The notes below the pieces were generated by a model, which saw only the letters and a list, made by a program, of their open reading frames with translations, was not told the DNA's origin and did no database searches. Of a stretch of DNA of 64,000 nt, positions 1 through 10,100 are shown piece after piece. Source of the stretch: Verrucomicrobiaceae bacterium (lineage in GTDB: Bacteria; Verrucomicrobiota; Verrucomicrobiia; Verrucomicrobiales; Verrucomicrobiaceae); contig JAEUHK010000055.1 of the NCBI GenBank assembly GCA_016795465.1, forward strand, positions 62,001-126,000. Direction: 5' to 3'. The stretch's first letter is position 1, and each line of letters opens with the position of its first letter. The position numbers were made by a program, and so were the translations under genes.

Positions 1-1
1 C

Positions 2-547
2 AACCTCAGTCGCGTCTTCCTCGAAACGGTGAATGGCATCAAACAAGGCGTCGTGATCCCTTTCCGAAGCGGCTTTACCAGCGGCCTCATCGGCGGGCGC
101 ATGGACGAGGAAGGCCGTGTTTTCGTGGGTGGCAGCGACCGCGGCTGGGGAGCACGCGGAGGCAAGCCCTTCTGCTTTGAAAAGTGCGAGTGGACCGGCA
201 AAACACCCTTCGAAATCCTTGAGATGCGGGCGAGGCCAGATGGTTTTGAGCTCACCTTCACCCAGCCGGTCGATCCAGCCTCCGCTGGCGATGTGAAGAA
301 CTACTCAATGCGCGAGTTCACCTACGCCTACCGCGAGCAATACGGCGGCGATGAGATCGATGAGGTCATTCCCAAGATCACCGCCGCCCAAGTGGCCGCC
401 GATGGCAAATCCGTGCGCCTCACGGTCAGTCCGCTCACCAAAGGCCACATCCACGAGTTGCATCTCGACGGTGTGAAAGGTCCCGAAGCCAACCCGCTGC
501 TCCACACGGTGGCGTGGTATACGCTTAACGAGATTCCGGCGAAGTGA
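2..547 (+). CDS. C-terminal end of a secreted dehydrogenase/propeller-type protein (5' partial)
   Basis: The frame is open from the window edge, so the real start lies upstream and about 181 residues are visible. The visible part reads like the end of a large secreted sugar-dehydrogenase or propeller protein of the PVC type: a propeller-like stretch around GRMDEEGRVFVGGSDRGWG, then a beta-sandwich tail with the recurring wording ARPDGFELTFTQPVDPA and LHLDGVKGPEANPLLH, as seen at the end of Verrucomicrobia/Planctomycetes glucose/sorbosone dehydrogenase-like proteins. No haem motif, catalytic residue or membrane segment is visible in this part. It converges on the lactonase gene with an 18-nt gap. 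The family is inferred from style; the protein could also be another secreted multidomain protein. Confidence 0.6.
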   Translation, partial: NLSRVFLETVNGIKQGVVIPFRSGFTSGLIGGRMDEEGRVFVGGSDRGWGARGGKPFCFEKCEWTGKTPFEILEMRARPDGFELTFTQPVDPASAGDVKNYSMREFTYAYREQYGGDEIDEVIPKITAAQVAADGKSVRLTVSPLTKGHIHELHLDGVKGPEANPLLHTVAWYTLNEIPAK

Positions 548-565
548 TCGGAGACGAGCATTCGC

Positions 566-1810
566 TCATCGTTGTGCCGACAGAGCCAGAAACACAATCT
601 GCGAAGGATTCCCAACCGGGGTGTAGTGGCCGGTGAAGCTCAGTTTGCCGGTCTCTTTGTCCACTTTGAAGGTGGCGAGGTGGTCGGCGCGTTGATTGCA
701 GCAGTGTAGGAAAGTGCCGGAGGGATCAAAGGTGAAGCTGCGAGGGTAGTCGCCACGGGTCCATTCCTCGGTGACGTAGCTCAGCGTGCCGTCCGTGCCG
801 ATGGCGAAGATGCCGATGCTGTCGTGGAGGCGGTTGCCGGCGTAAACGAAGCGGCCGTCGGCCGAGACGAGGATCTCCGAGCAGAAATTGCTGCCCGCAT
901 AGCCCGGCGGGAGGCTGGGCAGCGTCTGCCGGTGCGTGAGGCGCCCCGTTTGCGCATCGAAGTCAAACAGCGCGACGGTAGAGCCCTCTTCTTGAATGCT
1001 GTAAAACCAGCGGCCGTTCGGATGAAAGGCAAAGTGGCGCGGCCCATCTCCCGGCGGCAGCGAGACGATGGGCGTCTCCGCCGGTGTGAGCGTGCCTTTC
1101 TCGCCATCGAACTTCCACACGAGGATCTGATCGAGTCCGAGATCGACATGCAGCACCCATTTGCCGGAGGGATCGGCCTCGATCATGTGCGCATGCGTTT
1201 GATCATGCCCGCTGATGGCAAAACTGCCCGGTGCGGCGTTGGTGGCTTTTGTGGGTCCAACGGTGCCGGAATCCTTTTTAACGTCCGTGGCCTCGCCGAG
1301 ACTGCCATCGGCCTGGATGGGCAAAACGGCCACGCTGCCGCCAAAGTAGTTCGCCACGAGCACGAACTTGCCATTTGGATGCACGGTCAGATGCGCGGGG
1401 CCTTTGCCGCCGGAGCGGACGCTGTTGAGCAGCTTCAAATCACCAGTGGCAGGATCAATTTTGAAGGCGCTGACGCTGCCGGACTCGTCATCGCCGAGGC
1501 GTTCGGTCTCGTTGCCGGAATAAAGATGCGTCTTCGCAGGATTCAGCGCGAGGCAACTGGGGCTGGTGCCCATCTCGACAATGCTCAGAGGCGTGAGCTT
1601 GCCCGTGGCACGATCCATTTCGAGCAGGTGAATGCCTCGTCCATTGCCCGGCGGCAGATCGACCTGCGTCGCCCGCATGTTTTTCAAAGGCGAGGTGTAA
1701 GTGCCTACATAGGCGATGAGCCTTCCCTCAGCTGCAAACGCGAGCGGAGCAGCGATTAACGAAAAGGCAGCGATGAGGCAACGACGGCTGGAGAAGGCAA
1801 AAGCGGGCAT
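566..1810 (-). CDS. Secreted lactonase-family beta-propeller (6-phosphogluconolactonase-like)
   Basis: 414 residues. Residues 1-27 form a signal peptide with a hydrophobic core and a likely AFA-A cleavage site, so the protein is exported. The mature part is a propeller of repeated blades with the lactonase-family (PF10282) signatures: YVGTYTS near the start, HPNGKFVLVANYFGGSV, GPRHFAFHPNGRWFY, SADGRFVYAGNRLHDSIG and YPRSFTFDPSG near the end. Family members include YbhE/Pgl 6-phosphogluconolactonase and carboxy-muconate cyclase-like proteins. A secreted form is unlikely to serve the cytosolic pentose phosphate pathway, so the substrate is unknown. Length is normal for the family. It lies 45 nt downstream of the sigma-factor gene on the same strand; co-transcription is possible but not shown. 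Confidence 0.85.
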   Translation of the reverse strand: MPAFAFSSRRCLIAAFSLIAAPLAFAAEGRLIAYVGTYTSPLKNMRATQVDLPPGNGRGIHLLEMDRATGKLTPLSIVEMGTSPSCLALNPAKTHLYSGNETERLGDDESGSVSAFKIDPATGDLKLLNSVRSGGKGPAHLTVHPNGKFVLVANYFGGSVAVLPIQADGSLGEATDVKKDSGTVGPTKATNAAPGSFAISGHDQTHAHMIEADPSGKWVLHVDLGLDQILVWKFDGEKGTLTPAETPIVSLPPGDGPRHFAFHPNGRWFYSIQEEGSTVALFDFDAQTGRLTHRQTLPSLPPGYAGSNFCSEILVSADGRFVYAGNRLHDSIGIFAIGTDGTLSYVTEEWTRGDYPRSFTFDPSGTFLHCCNQRADHLATFKVDKETGKLSFTGHYTPVGNPSQIVFLALSAQR

Positions 1811-1855
1811 GAGAGCCTCACCAAACGCGGTGTGGCATCCCGCTCATGCATTCGA

Positions 1856-2557
1856 TCACAGCATCGTGTGCTCCAGCGCCTGCACTTCCTTCTTCACGAG
1901 GGCACCGACGCGATGCTTGGCGAGATAGACTTGGGCGGCGTTGATGCCGAGGGCCTCGGCGGTCTTCTTCACGCCCCAGCCTTTCATGACGTAGCAGTCA
2001 AAGATCTGGAACTGGCGCGGCGAAACCTTTGCCTTCACGCGTTCGAGGGCGGCAGCGGTGATGTTGTCACGCCATTCACGGTCCCAGATCTTCTCCAACA
2101 TGTTGTCTTTCTCCTGCGAGAGACGTTCGACGATGCTCATGCCGTGGTCTTCGCTGTCCGCATTGCCCTGATCGGCGAGCGAGGGCTGGCGTTTACGAGC
2201 GCGGAAGACATCGAGAATGCGCCAGCGGGTCATCTGGAGCAGCCAGGCCTTGAAGGAGCCGGCACGGGGATCGTATTGGCCTTTCTGCACCTGGCGGGCG
2301 ATGGCGATGATGGTCTCCTGGATCACATCAAAGGACTCTTCACGAGTCAGGCCGGCCTTGGAGGCCACGGAGAAGATGAGGCGCCAGTAGGTCTGATAGA
2401 ACTCGTTCCAGGTGCGCTGGTCCTCCCAATTGTTCAAACGCTCGATCAGGCTTTTGCGGGTCTTTTCCCACAAGCCCTTTTCTTTTTTCACGTCTTCCGG
2501 CACGGCGATCTCCGGCACCGGTATGTCTGAGGCTGGTTCACTCATCGTGAAGGACAT
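1856..2557 (-). CDS. ECF-type RNA polymerase sigma factor
   Basis: 233 residues. A sigma-2 region is visible at about residues 45-125 (WNEFYQTYWRLIFSVASKAG, then the DVIQETIIAIAR stretch typical of region 2.2 and RWRILDVFRARKR for region 2.4), and a sigma-4 helix-turn-helix is at about residues 175-225 (LSPRQ-like VSPRQFQIFDCYVM, then TAEALGINAAQVYLAKHRV). It should direct RNA polymerase to its own set of promoters. It is divergent from the kinase gene. ECF sigma factors beside Ser/Thr kinases are common in Verrucomicrobia and Planctomycetes, which suggests control by phosphorylation rather than by a classical anti-sigma factor. No anti-sigma gene lies next to it. Confidence 0.88.
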   Translation of the reverse strand: MSFTMSEPASDIPVPEIAVPEDVKKEKGLWEKTRKSLIERLNNWEDQRTWNEFYQTYWRLIFSVASKAGLTREESFDVIQETIIAIARQVQKGQYDPRAGSFKAWLLQMTRWRILDVFRARKRQPSLADQGNADSEDHGMSIVERLSQEKDNMLEKIWDREWRDNITAAALERVKAKVSPRQFQIFDCYVMKGWGVKKTAEALGINAAQVYLAKHRVGALVKKEVQALEHTML

Positions 2558-2712
2558 TTAACGGTTGAGTGAGACTGTCAAACCTTTGAACCCCTCGGAT
2601 ACGAGGGAAAATCGACGATAGAACAATGCTCTCCGCGGCGGGTGCGCATGATGGCTGTTCATGCCGCTTGAGAAGCTCCGGCTTTGATGGGAGACTCTGC
2701 CGCTTTCCTCCC

Positions 2713-5181
2713 ATGCCCGACCCCGAAGCCGATGCTGAAATGCCAGCCGATGCCGCCCCCGCGGAGCCGGTCGCCGAGGCATCTCCCGCGGAGGAAACCA
2801 CACCGGACACCGGGAGCCTGATCGAGCTGCCACCGCCTCCTGTGCAGCCGCAAAAGATCGCGGCAAAGCCGAAGAAGGCCCCAGGGAATCCGGCGTCGCA
2901 TCGCGATGACATCGTGATCCCCGATTACAATCTGCTGAAGCGCATCGGCAGCGGTGCTTACGGCGAGGTGTGGCTGGGCCAGAGTGTCACGGGAGCCCTG
3001 AGGGCGGTGAAAATCGTGTGGCGGGAGGACTTCGAGCACACGCGCACCTTTCATCGCGAATTTTTGGGCATCCAGCAGTTTGAGCCCATCTCACGCGGCC
3101 ATCCCTGCCTCGTGCATATTTTGCATGTGGGATGGAATGAGAACCGTGGCTTCTACTACTGCGTGATGGAGCTGGGTGATGATATCGAGGAAGGCGGCAA
3201 CATCACCAATATCGACAGCTACGTGCCACGCACGCTGGGCACGGACATGAAACGTCACGGCCGCCTCGATCCCTTCTTCTGCCGAGATGCGGGCGTGTAC
3301 ATGGCTGATGCGTTGCACTACATGCACAACCACGGCCTGACGCATCGCGACATCAAACCCTCAAACGTCATCTTCGTGGGTGGTGTCTGCAAACTGGCGG
3401 ACATTGGTCTCGTCGCGGCCTTTGGTGAACGTTCATTCGTCGGCACGGAGGGCTTTGTGCCACCGGAAGGTCCCGGCACGCCGCAGGCGGACCTCTACAG
3501 CCTCGGCAAGGTGCTCTATGAAATGAGCAGCGGGAAGGACCGCATGGAGTTCCCGGAGGTGCCGGATGAGATCTCCGACGAGGAATGGCCCTTCTGGCTC
3601 GATTTGAACCGCGTCATCTGCCGGGCATGTGAAAACGACCTCGACCGCCGCTTTGCCACCGCGGCCGAGTTTGCCGAGGCACTGCAACACGTCGGCGAAA
3701 AGCGGCCTGAGACCTTCATTCGTCGCTTCAGCCGTGCGGCGATATTCACCCTCATCGGCTCCTTCCTGCTCGCCAGCGGACTGGTGATGGCCCGCCATCA
3801 GCGTGACTGGCATTATGAGGTCGCCGCGCCGGTGAAACCGAAGCCCGTGCTGCCCGAGCCACCACGCAAAGGCAAGCCTTGGCAAAATCGCCTCAAGCAA
3901 TGGTTCTCATCGAAAGGTGACAAGCACATCGCCGACCTGCCGACAGACATCGCGCACTTCCGCAGCTTTGTGGACACCACGTTTCGTTCTGCGGAATACA
4001 GCGTGGTGCTCGTGCCGCAGCCGGATAAAAGCATCCTGAATGCTGCGGTGGTCTCCGCCGCCGATGCGGATGCCTACTGCGCCTGGATGACAGAAACAGA
4101 GCGCCGCATCAGCCGTCTCGATCTGGATCATGAATACGCGTGGAAGCCCGCCAAAGTCACGCCTGCGCCCGGCAGTCCGCCACAGAAGAATGGCATGCAG
4201 GCCATCGTCTGCGAGATCGTGCAGGTGCGCTATGGCGCGGTGACGATCACGTCCACGCCACCCGGAGCCGATGTGTATGACGGCGAGGAATTCCTCGGCC
4301 GCACGCCCGTGCGCCTGCCGCATGTGCGGGCCGCGAAGTTTGATTTCTCGGTCAATCTGCCCGGTTACAAGGTCGAGCATGCCACCGGCGATTTGAAACA
4401 AGGCCAGACCATCGCCTTCAACCTCCGCCTGAAGGCCAGCGGAGCCGTCGTCTTCGGCAAACCATGGCCAAACAGCCTTGGCATGAAACTTGTTCCACTG
4501 GGCAAAGCCATGATCGCCTCCATCGAGACACGTCGCAGTGACTTCGCCGAGTTCGCGAAGGCCACGAATCAGCCACCGGTGGATGGTCGCGTGCTCGATG
4601 CTGATCCCACGCTGCCCGTGACGATGGTCAATCGGGCCGAGGCCGAGCAATTCTGCCGCTGGCTCACTGACCGCGAACGTGCCAAAGGCCTCCTCGAGCC
4701 CGATCAGGAGTATCGCCTGCCCACCGATGACGAATGGAGCATGGCAGGCGATCTTTCCCGCGAGGCCGGTGCCACGCCGCAGGAGAGCAATGAACGCATC
4801 GGCGGCGTGTATCCCTGGGGCTTCCAATGGCCGCCGCCGACCAAAGCGGGGAACTTCCTCGATCTCACGGCCGACAAGTCCGGCAAAACTTCCATCGGCG
4901 GCTACTCGGATGGTTTCGCAGGCCTGGCACCTGTCGGCAGCTTCCGACCAGATATTCGCGGCCTGCAAGACCTCGCGGGCAATGTGTGGGAATGGGTGTC
5001 CACCCCTTGGAACAACACACCGGATGCCGCCGTGCTCCGCGGCGGCGCTTACACCACCGCGCAGAGCAACCAGTTGCTCTCCTCTCACCGTCGTCAGGTG
5101 CTGGCCAGCATCCGCCTGCCTGATGTCGGCTTCCGCATTCTGCTTTGGAACATCGGCACGCCCGCCCGCACGGACGAGTAG
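2713..5181 (+). CDS. Membrane Ser/Thr protein kinase with PEGA and formylglycine-generating-enzyme-like domains
   Basis: 822 residues from the ATG at 2713. An in-frame ATG at 2626 would add 29 residues of poor quality, so 2713 is preferred. The kinase domain spans about residues 70-330, with a GSGAYGEVW glycine loop, HRDIKPSN at 211-218 and DIG at 230-232 in place of DFG. A transmembrane helix lies at about 341-360. A PEGA domain (VTITSTPPGADVYDGEEFLG) is at about 509-575 and a sulfatase-modifying-factor domain at about 587-815 (NSLGMKLVPLG, YRLPTDDEWSMAG, GLQDLAGNVWEWV, LRGGAY, DVGFRI). The FGE cysteine pair is not seen, so the last domain probably binds rather than oxidises. It likely phosphorylates cytosolic partners in response to outside signals, perhaps with the divergent sigma factor. 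Confidence 0.9.
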   Translation: MPDPEADAEMPADAAPAEPVAEASPAEETTPDTGSLIELPPPPVQPQKIAAKPKKAPGNPASHRDDIVIPDYNLLKRIGSGAYGEVWLGQSVTGALRAVKIVWREDFEHTRTFHREFLGIQQFEPISRGHPCLVHILHVGWNENRGFYYCVMELGDDIEEGGNITNIDSYVPRTLGTDMKRHGRLDPFFCRDAGVYMADALHYMHNHGLTHRDIKPSNVIFVGGVCKLADIGLVAAFGERSFVGTEGFVPPEGPGTPQADLYSLGKVLYEMSSGKDRMEFPEVPDEISDEEWPFWLDLNRVICRACENDLDRRFATAAEFAEALQHVGEKRPETFIRRFSRAAIFTLIGSFLLASGLVMARHQRDWHYEVAAPVKPKPVLPEPPRKGKPWQNRLKQWFSSKGDKHIADLPTDIAHFRSFVDTTFRSAEYSVVLVPQPDKSILNAAVVSAADADAYCAWMTETERRISRLDLDHEYAWKPAKVTPAPGSPPQKNGMQAIVCEIVQVRYGAVTITSTPPGADVYDGEEFLGRTPVRLPHVRAAKFDFSVNLPGYKVEHATGDLKQGQTIAFNLRLKASGAVVFGKPWPNSLGMKLVPLGKAMIASIETRRSDFAEFAKATNQPPVDGRVLDADPTLPVTMVNRAEAEQFCRWLTDRERAKGLLEPDQEYRLPTDDEWSMAGDLSREAGATPQESNERIGGVYPWGFQWPPPTKAGNFLDLTADKSGKTSIGGYSDGFAGLAPVGSFRPDIRGLQDLAGNVWEWVSTPWNNTPDAAVLRGGAYTTAQSNQLLSSHRRQVLASIRLPDVGFRILLWNIGTPARTDE

Positions 5182-5214
5182 CGCCCTCTCTCATCCCCTT
5201 TCTTCTCTCCCGAG

Positions 5215-5925
5215 ATGCCCTGGAGCCACATTTGGACCTTTCTCGCCGGTTTGATCCTCGGCGCGGCAGGCGTGCTCATTTACAAGCTGCTGCAATTCCT
5301 TGCCGACCTGCGTGCCGCGCGTCATACGATTGCCAGCTACGATCAATTGCTCAGCACCGAGGCGGATGAGCATGCACGCAAAGCCGTCGAAGACTGCAAA
5401 AACCGCCTTCGCTGGCAAAAGAACCTCAACCCCGAATGGCTCGCCCCGCTCGTGAATGAGGTGCCGCAGCTCGTGAAGGACATCGCCGTAATTTATCATC
5501 CGGGAAAAGAGAACGCGCTGCTCGCCCCCGGCCTCAGCCAGTTCTCCCGAGCCGTGCACCTCGCCTCGATGGACGTGGCCGATTTCCTGCAAACACGCTC
5601 CATCGGCCGTCTCGTCGATGTCAGCGCCTCCACCGCGCTGAAGACATGGGAGGTCACTCATAAGCTCGCCAAACACGAAACCGTCCAGCAGGCCAACAAA
5701 TGGTACAGCCGCCTGCTGCCCGTGTGGCAGGTGCTGCGCTTCAAATCGCCCGTCATGTGGGCCAGCGTCGCCGTCTCGAATGTCGCCGCCCGCACCCTCC
5801 AGCCAGCTGTCATCGACATCATCGCCAAACGCGCCATCGACCTCTACAGCGGCCGCCTCGGCCGCGGCATCATCACGCCCTCAACCATCGATCCGCCCAC
5901 CTCCGGCCCTCTGCCGCCGATGTGA
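5215..5925 (+). CDS. Hypothetical protein with N-terminal membrane anchor
   Basis: 236 residues, 33 nt after the kinase stop and probably in the same transcript. One transmembrane helix is visible at about residues 6-26 (TFLAGLILGAAGVLIYKLLQ), followed by a charged, helical, coiled-coil-like stretch to about residue 75 and a second, more mixed helical region. The C-terminus is proline-rich (IDPPTSGPLPP). I do not recognise a family. A membrane-anchored helical protein after a receptor-like kinase could be a partner or substrate, but that is only context. Codon use matches its neighbours and the convergent dus gene is separated from it by a hairpin repeat. Confidence 0.7.
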   Translation: MPWSHIWTFLAGLILGAAGVLIYKLLQFLADLRAARHTIASYDQLLSTEADEHARKAVEDCKNRLRWQKNLNPEWLAPLVNEVPQLVKDIAVIYHPGKENALLAPGLSQFSRAVHLASMDVADFLQTRSIGRLVDVSASTALKTWEVTHKLAKHETVQQANKWYSRLLPVWQVLRFKSPVMWASVAVSNVAARTLQPAVIDIIAKRAIDLYSGRLGRGIITPSTIDPPTSGPLPPM

Positions 5926-5934
5926 GGAAGGAGA

Positions 5935-5991
5935 GTGGCACAGGTTTCCAACCTGTGCTGTCAGAGCGAACAGGTTGAAAACCTGTTCCAC
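5935..5991. repeat. Double-hairpin palindromic repeat between convergent genes
   Basis: The segment opens GTGGCACAGG, carries one hairpin around GGTTTCCAACC, a short spacer, a second hairpin around GGTTGAAAACC, and closes with TGTTCCAC, so the outer ends are also complementary. The same layout (paired hairpins whose loops read TTTC or TGAA, ends GTAG/GTGG and CTAC/CCAC) recurs at 16401, 30081 and 54106. It lies between two convergent genes, the usual home of REP-like elements, and may also stop transcription. Confidence 0.75.
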
Positions 5992-5995
5992 TTTA

Positions 5996-6967
5996 TCAGA
6001 AGCACCGCTCGCACACCTCGCGCAAGCCCGCTCGGGTCGTGCAGCGTCGCATGTCGTGCAAAAAGGTCTCCGCGTCCCGCAAACCGGGACCGAAGAAACT
6101 CAGGTGCTTCTTCACACGGTTCACCTGATCGAGCTCCCGCGTGTTGGGCATCGTCACACACTCATAAAGCTCCTCGACGTAGGTCAGCAGGTCCTCTCTC
6201 GATGGCTGAAACACGTTCTCGCCACGGAAATGCTGGCGGATTTGCTCAAACAACCATGGATTGCGGATCGCCCCGCGACCAATCATGAGGCCATGCACGC
6301 CCGTTTCTCGCGCCACCACCTCCGCATCGTGATGCGAGCCGATATTCCCATTCGCCAGCACAGGACATGGCAGCCGCTCACGAGCCGCGCCGATCAAATC
6401 GTAGCGGACTCCTTCGCGATACATCTGCGTCACCGTGCGACCGTGGATCGTCACGAGGTCCACACCATGCTTCGCAAACAGCGGCACCAGCGCATCGATG
6501 GTCTCCGTGTCATCAAAGCCGAGCCGCGTCTTCACCGTGAACTTCACCTGCACCGCCTCGCGCAGCGCCCCGAGGATGCCCTCGATGCGCGGCACATCCC
6601 GCAGCAGGCCGCCGCCCGCACACTTGCGATACACGATGGGTGCCGGGCAGCCCAAATTCAGATCAATCGCCGCCACCGCATGCTCCTGAAGCTCCTTCGC
6701 CCCACGAACGAGCGAAGGAATGTCATTCCCGATCATCTGCGCCACCACCGGCCTTCCTGTTGGATTATCCACCACCGATTCGAGGATCCACTTCTCCAAA
6801 TGCGAGTCCGGATGCACGCGAAAATACTCCGTGTAATACACATCCGCCCCGCCATAACGGCTCATGAGCTGCCAGAAGGCTCTGTCCGTGACATCCTGCA
6901 TCGGTGCGAGCGCCAGCAGCGGCTCCTGCCGCGCCAAAAGCTGCTCAAAATGCTGCACCGGTGTCAT
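5996..6967 (-). CDS. dus: tRNA-dihydrouridine synthase
   Basis: 323 residues from the ATG at 6967; a GTG 18 nt upstream is a weaker start. The enzyme reduces uridines in the tRNA D-loop to dihydrouridine using FMN and NAD(P)H. It has the TIM-barrel signatures of the Dus family: LALAPMQDVTD at the N-terminus, VAQMIGND, the catalytic-cysteine segment DLNLGCPAP, a KTRLGFDD strand, TIHGRTVTQMY, PVLANGNIGS, and the FMN phosphate-binding stretch GLMIGRGAIRNPWLF. Length is normal. The subfamily cannot be assigned by eye. It stands alone, convergent with the gene on its left and divergent from the giant protein on its right. Confidence 0.93.
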   Translation of the reverse strand: MTPVQHFEQLLARQEPLLALAPMQDVTDRAFWQLMSRYGGADVYYTEYFRVHPDSHLEKWILESVVDNPTGRPVVAQMIGNDIPSLVRGAKELQEHAVAAIDLNLGCPAPIVYRKCAGGGLLRDVPRIEGILGALREAVQVKFTVKTRLGFDDTETIDALVPLFAKHGVDLVTIHGRTVTQMYREGVRYDLIGAARERLPCPVLANGNIGSHHDAEVVARETGVHGLMIGRGAIRNPWLFEQIRQHFRGENVFQPSREDLLTYVEELYECVTMPNTRELDQVNRVKKHLSFFGPGLRDAETFLHDMRRCTTRAGLREVCERCF

Positions 6968-7140
6968 GAGCCGCTGCTTAACCACGGAAGCCGCGTCCTT
7001 CCAAGAAGACTCTTGGCAACAAAAGCCTTTTCCAATGGCCTCCAGTGGATGGGGTGCCTGGATATTTGGGGCGTTGTTCCGGCTTTTTTAAGATGAAGTC
7101 GATCTGTGGACTGGTAAAAAGGGCCTATTCCTTTGACTCA

Positions 7141-10100
7141 ATGCGCCTCTACCAAATGAAATCTCAGCCTCGACCTCTCTCGAAGTTGCTCTGGGTTGCT
7201 TGTCATCTCCTGATCGTTGGTGTTCTGACCGCAGGATACGAGGCTTGCGGTCAGACTACTCCCGCCGCGGTGGTGAGCTTTACCTCACCAGGGCCAGGCT
7301 CCCCATCCAAGAACGCCCTCGTGCGTGCGAGCAATGGCCATTTCTTCGGCATGACCAAGCTGGGCGGTGCCAGCGGATACGGGAGTGCATTCAAGCTGAC
7401 CCCGGCAGGACTGCTGACCACGCTGATTGACTTCGACTACACCAACGGGGCCTTTCCCCAAGGCAATCTTCTTCTCGCAAGCGATGGTAACTTTTACGGG
7501 CTCACCAGCAGTGGCGGCAGCGAGGGAGCAGGGACAGCCTTCAGAATGACCCCGGAGGGAGTCATGACGATCCTGGCTCATTTTCCGAGCAGCGCCGGCG
7601 GACCTGAAGGCGCTCTGATCGAAGGTAATGATGGCCATTTCTATGGGATCACTCCAACCGGGGGCGCTGTGGGCTTCGGGACCGTGTTTCGCATGTCTCC
7701 GACCGGGAGCTTGACCACCTTGGTGGATTTCAACTACGCCAATGGTGCTTATCCGGACGGAACGCTGGTCAAAGGAGACGACGGCAGCTTTTACGGACTC
7801 ACTCAAACTGGAGGAAGCAACGGCAGCGGCACTGCTTTCAAAATCTCCTCAGCAGGCACATTCACCCTCCTCACGGAGTTTGAAAGCAGCACCACCGGCC
7901 ATAACCCCACCGGAACGCTGACGCTCGGCTCGGATGGTCATTTTTATGGAAGCACCGTCTATGGGGGCCTCCACGACAAGGGAACGGTTTTTCAGATGAC
8001 CACATCCGGCGTAATCACCCCTTTGGTTCATTTTGACGAGGTTCACGGCTCTTCTCCTGGCCCGAACCTACTCCAGGCGAGTGATGGGCACCTTTATGGG
8101 GTGACCAGCGGAGGTGGTGCCAGCGGTGCAGGAACGGCATTCAGGCTGACGACCGGCGGAGTGCTCACGACACTCTTCAGTTTTTCATCCAGCACGTTTC
8201 AATATCCGCCGGGAGGCTTCGCGCAGGCAGTTGATGGAGTGCTTTACGGCATGAGCACTTACGGTGGCAGCGAAAACCAAGGGCTTGTCTTTTCCCTGGA
8301 TGTGGATGCGCCGAGTCTGACACCGGAGATTGAAGTCCTAGGGCCGGGCAATGTGCTCCTGAGTGATGGCGCCACGCATGCGTTTGGCATTGTCAACGTG
8401 GGGCAGTCATCCGATCTGGTTCTGACCATCCGAAACACCGGCGTGCAGAGCCTTTCAGGCGTGTCAGTGCAGATCGACGGCCCTGACGCAGCCGAGTTCA
8501 GTCTTACCAGCTTTCCTGCCAGCGTCATCCCCCCTTCGGGCAGCAGCACGGTTATTGTGCGTTTCCAGCCAGGCAGCAGCAGTTCGAAGTCCGCCTTCCT
8601 GCACATCATCAGCAATGACTCGGATGAAAGCCCTTATGACGTCAGTTTGATTGGCGGGCCCGAGGCGGAGATAGCCGTGGAGCAGCCTCTTGGCACAGCC
8701 ATCCCAGACGAAGGAGCCAGAACACTTCCAAGCACCGTGGTTGGCAGCAGTTCTGAACTCACGTTTACTGTTTTGAACAGCGGCGTGGCCCCGCTCACCG
8801 GTCTCGTGATCACGATCGATGGAGCACAAGCGGCGGAGTTCAGCGTGAGCAGCACACCCACGGCACCTGTGCCAACGTCGGGCACAACAACCTTCACCGT
8901 GCGTTTCGCCCCTACCAGTCGAGGATCGAAAAGCGCAGTCCTCCATCTGACCAGCAATGACGCGGACGAGAATCCCTATGACATCCAGCTCAGTGCGACT
9001 GCGTGGGATTTGAACAGCATCAACAAACTGGCCGATCTCGGCGCTCCCGGCCCCTCACAGCCCCAACTGGGTTCATTGTGCCGTGCGGCCGACGGCAACC
9101 TGTATGGGATGTCATCGAGCGGGGGAAGCGGAGGATCAGGGACTGTCTTCAGAGTCACCACGGCTGGGATGCTCACGACCTTGGTCGATTTCAACGGCAG
9201 CAATGGCGCCCTCCCGCTCGGAGGCCTTATCCAGGCCTCGGATGGCTGTTTTTATGGCATGACCAGACAAGGAGGCACCAGCGGCCACGGCACCATTTTC
9301 AAAATGACCGCCGCAGGAGAGCTCACGACATTGGTGCATTTCAACTCTAGCAACGGGGCAGACCCGCGTGGCAGCCTGACGCTGGGTAGTGATGGTTACT
9401 TCTACGGGATGACGCACGGTGGCGGCAACGGCCATGGCACCCTTTTCCGAATGACACCTTCTGGCACGCTGGTGACGCTGGCGGTCCTCACCATCAGCAC
9501 CGGAACCGCTCCCGTGGGCAGCCTCATCCAGGCCTCGGACGGTGCTTTTTATGGCATGACTAGTGAAGGAGGCACAGGCGGTCGTGGAACGATTTTCAGA
9601 GTGACCAGCTCAGGCCAGTTCACGACGCTGGTGAACCTCGATTTAGGCATCGGAGCGGAGCCTTATGGCGACTTGATCCAAGGCAGCGATGGCCATTTTT
9701 ATGGCGTGACCAGCCAAGGAGGTGACAACGGTTACGGCACGATTTTCCGGATGACTTCGGAAGGGGTGATGACGACACTGGCACACTTCACCTCCACGAC
9801 AGGAGCACCCAAGGGGAGCCTGCTCCGGGCACACAACGGTATCTTCTATGGCCTGAGCACTGGCGACGCATTGTTCAGCATCACCATGACAGGCACATTT
9901 GCCGTTTTGGACACTTTTGTCCCCAGCACGGACGGAAGCGTGCCGCAAGGCAGTCTGGTGCAGGCGTTCAATGGCATGCTTTATGGGATGACTTCCAACG
10001 GAGGTGCCAGCAACTCAGGAACCGTGTTCTTTGTGCCGATCGGTGAAAGCCAGTTGCCAGCGGAGATTGCTGTTGAGCAGGACCTGGCCGCGGTGGCAGA

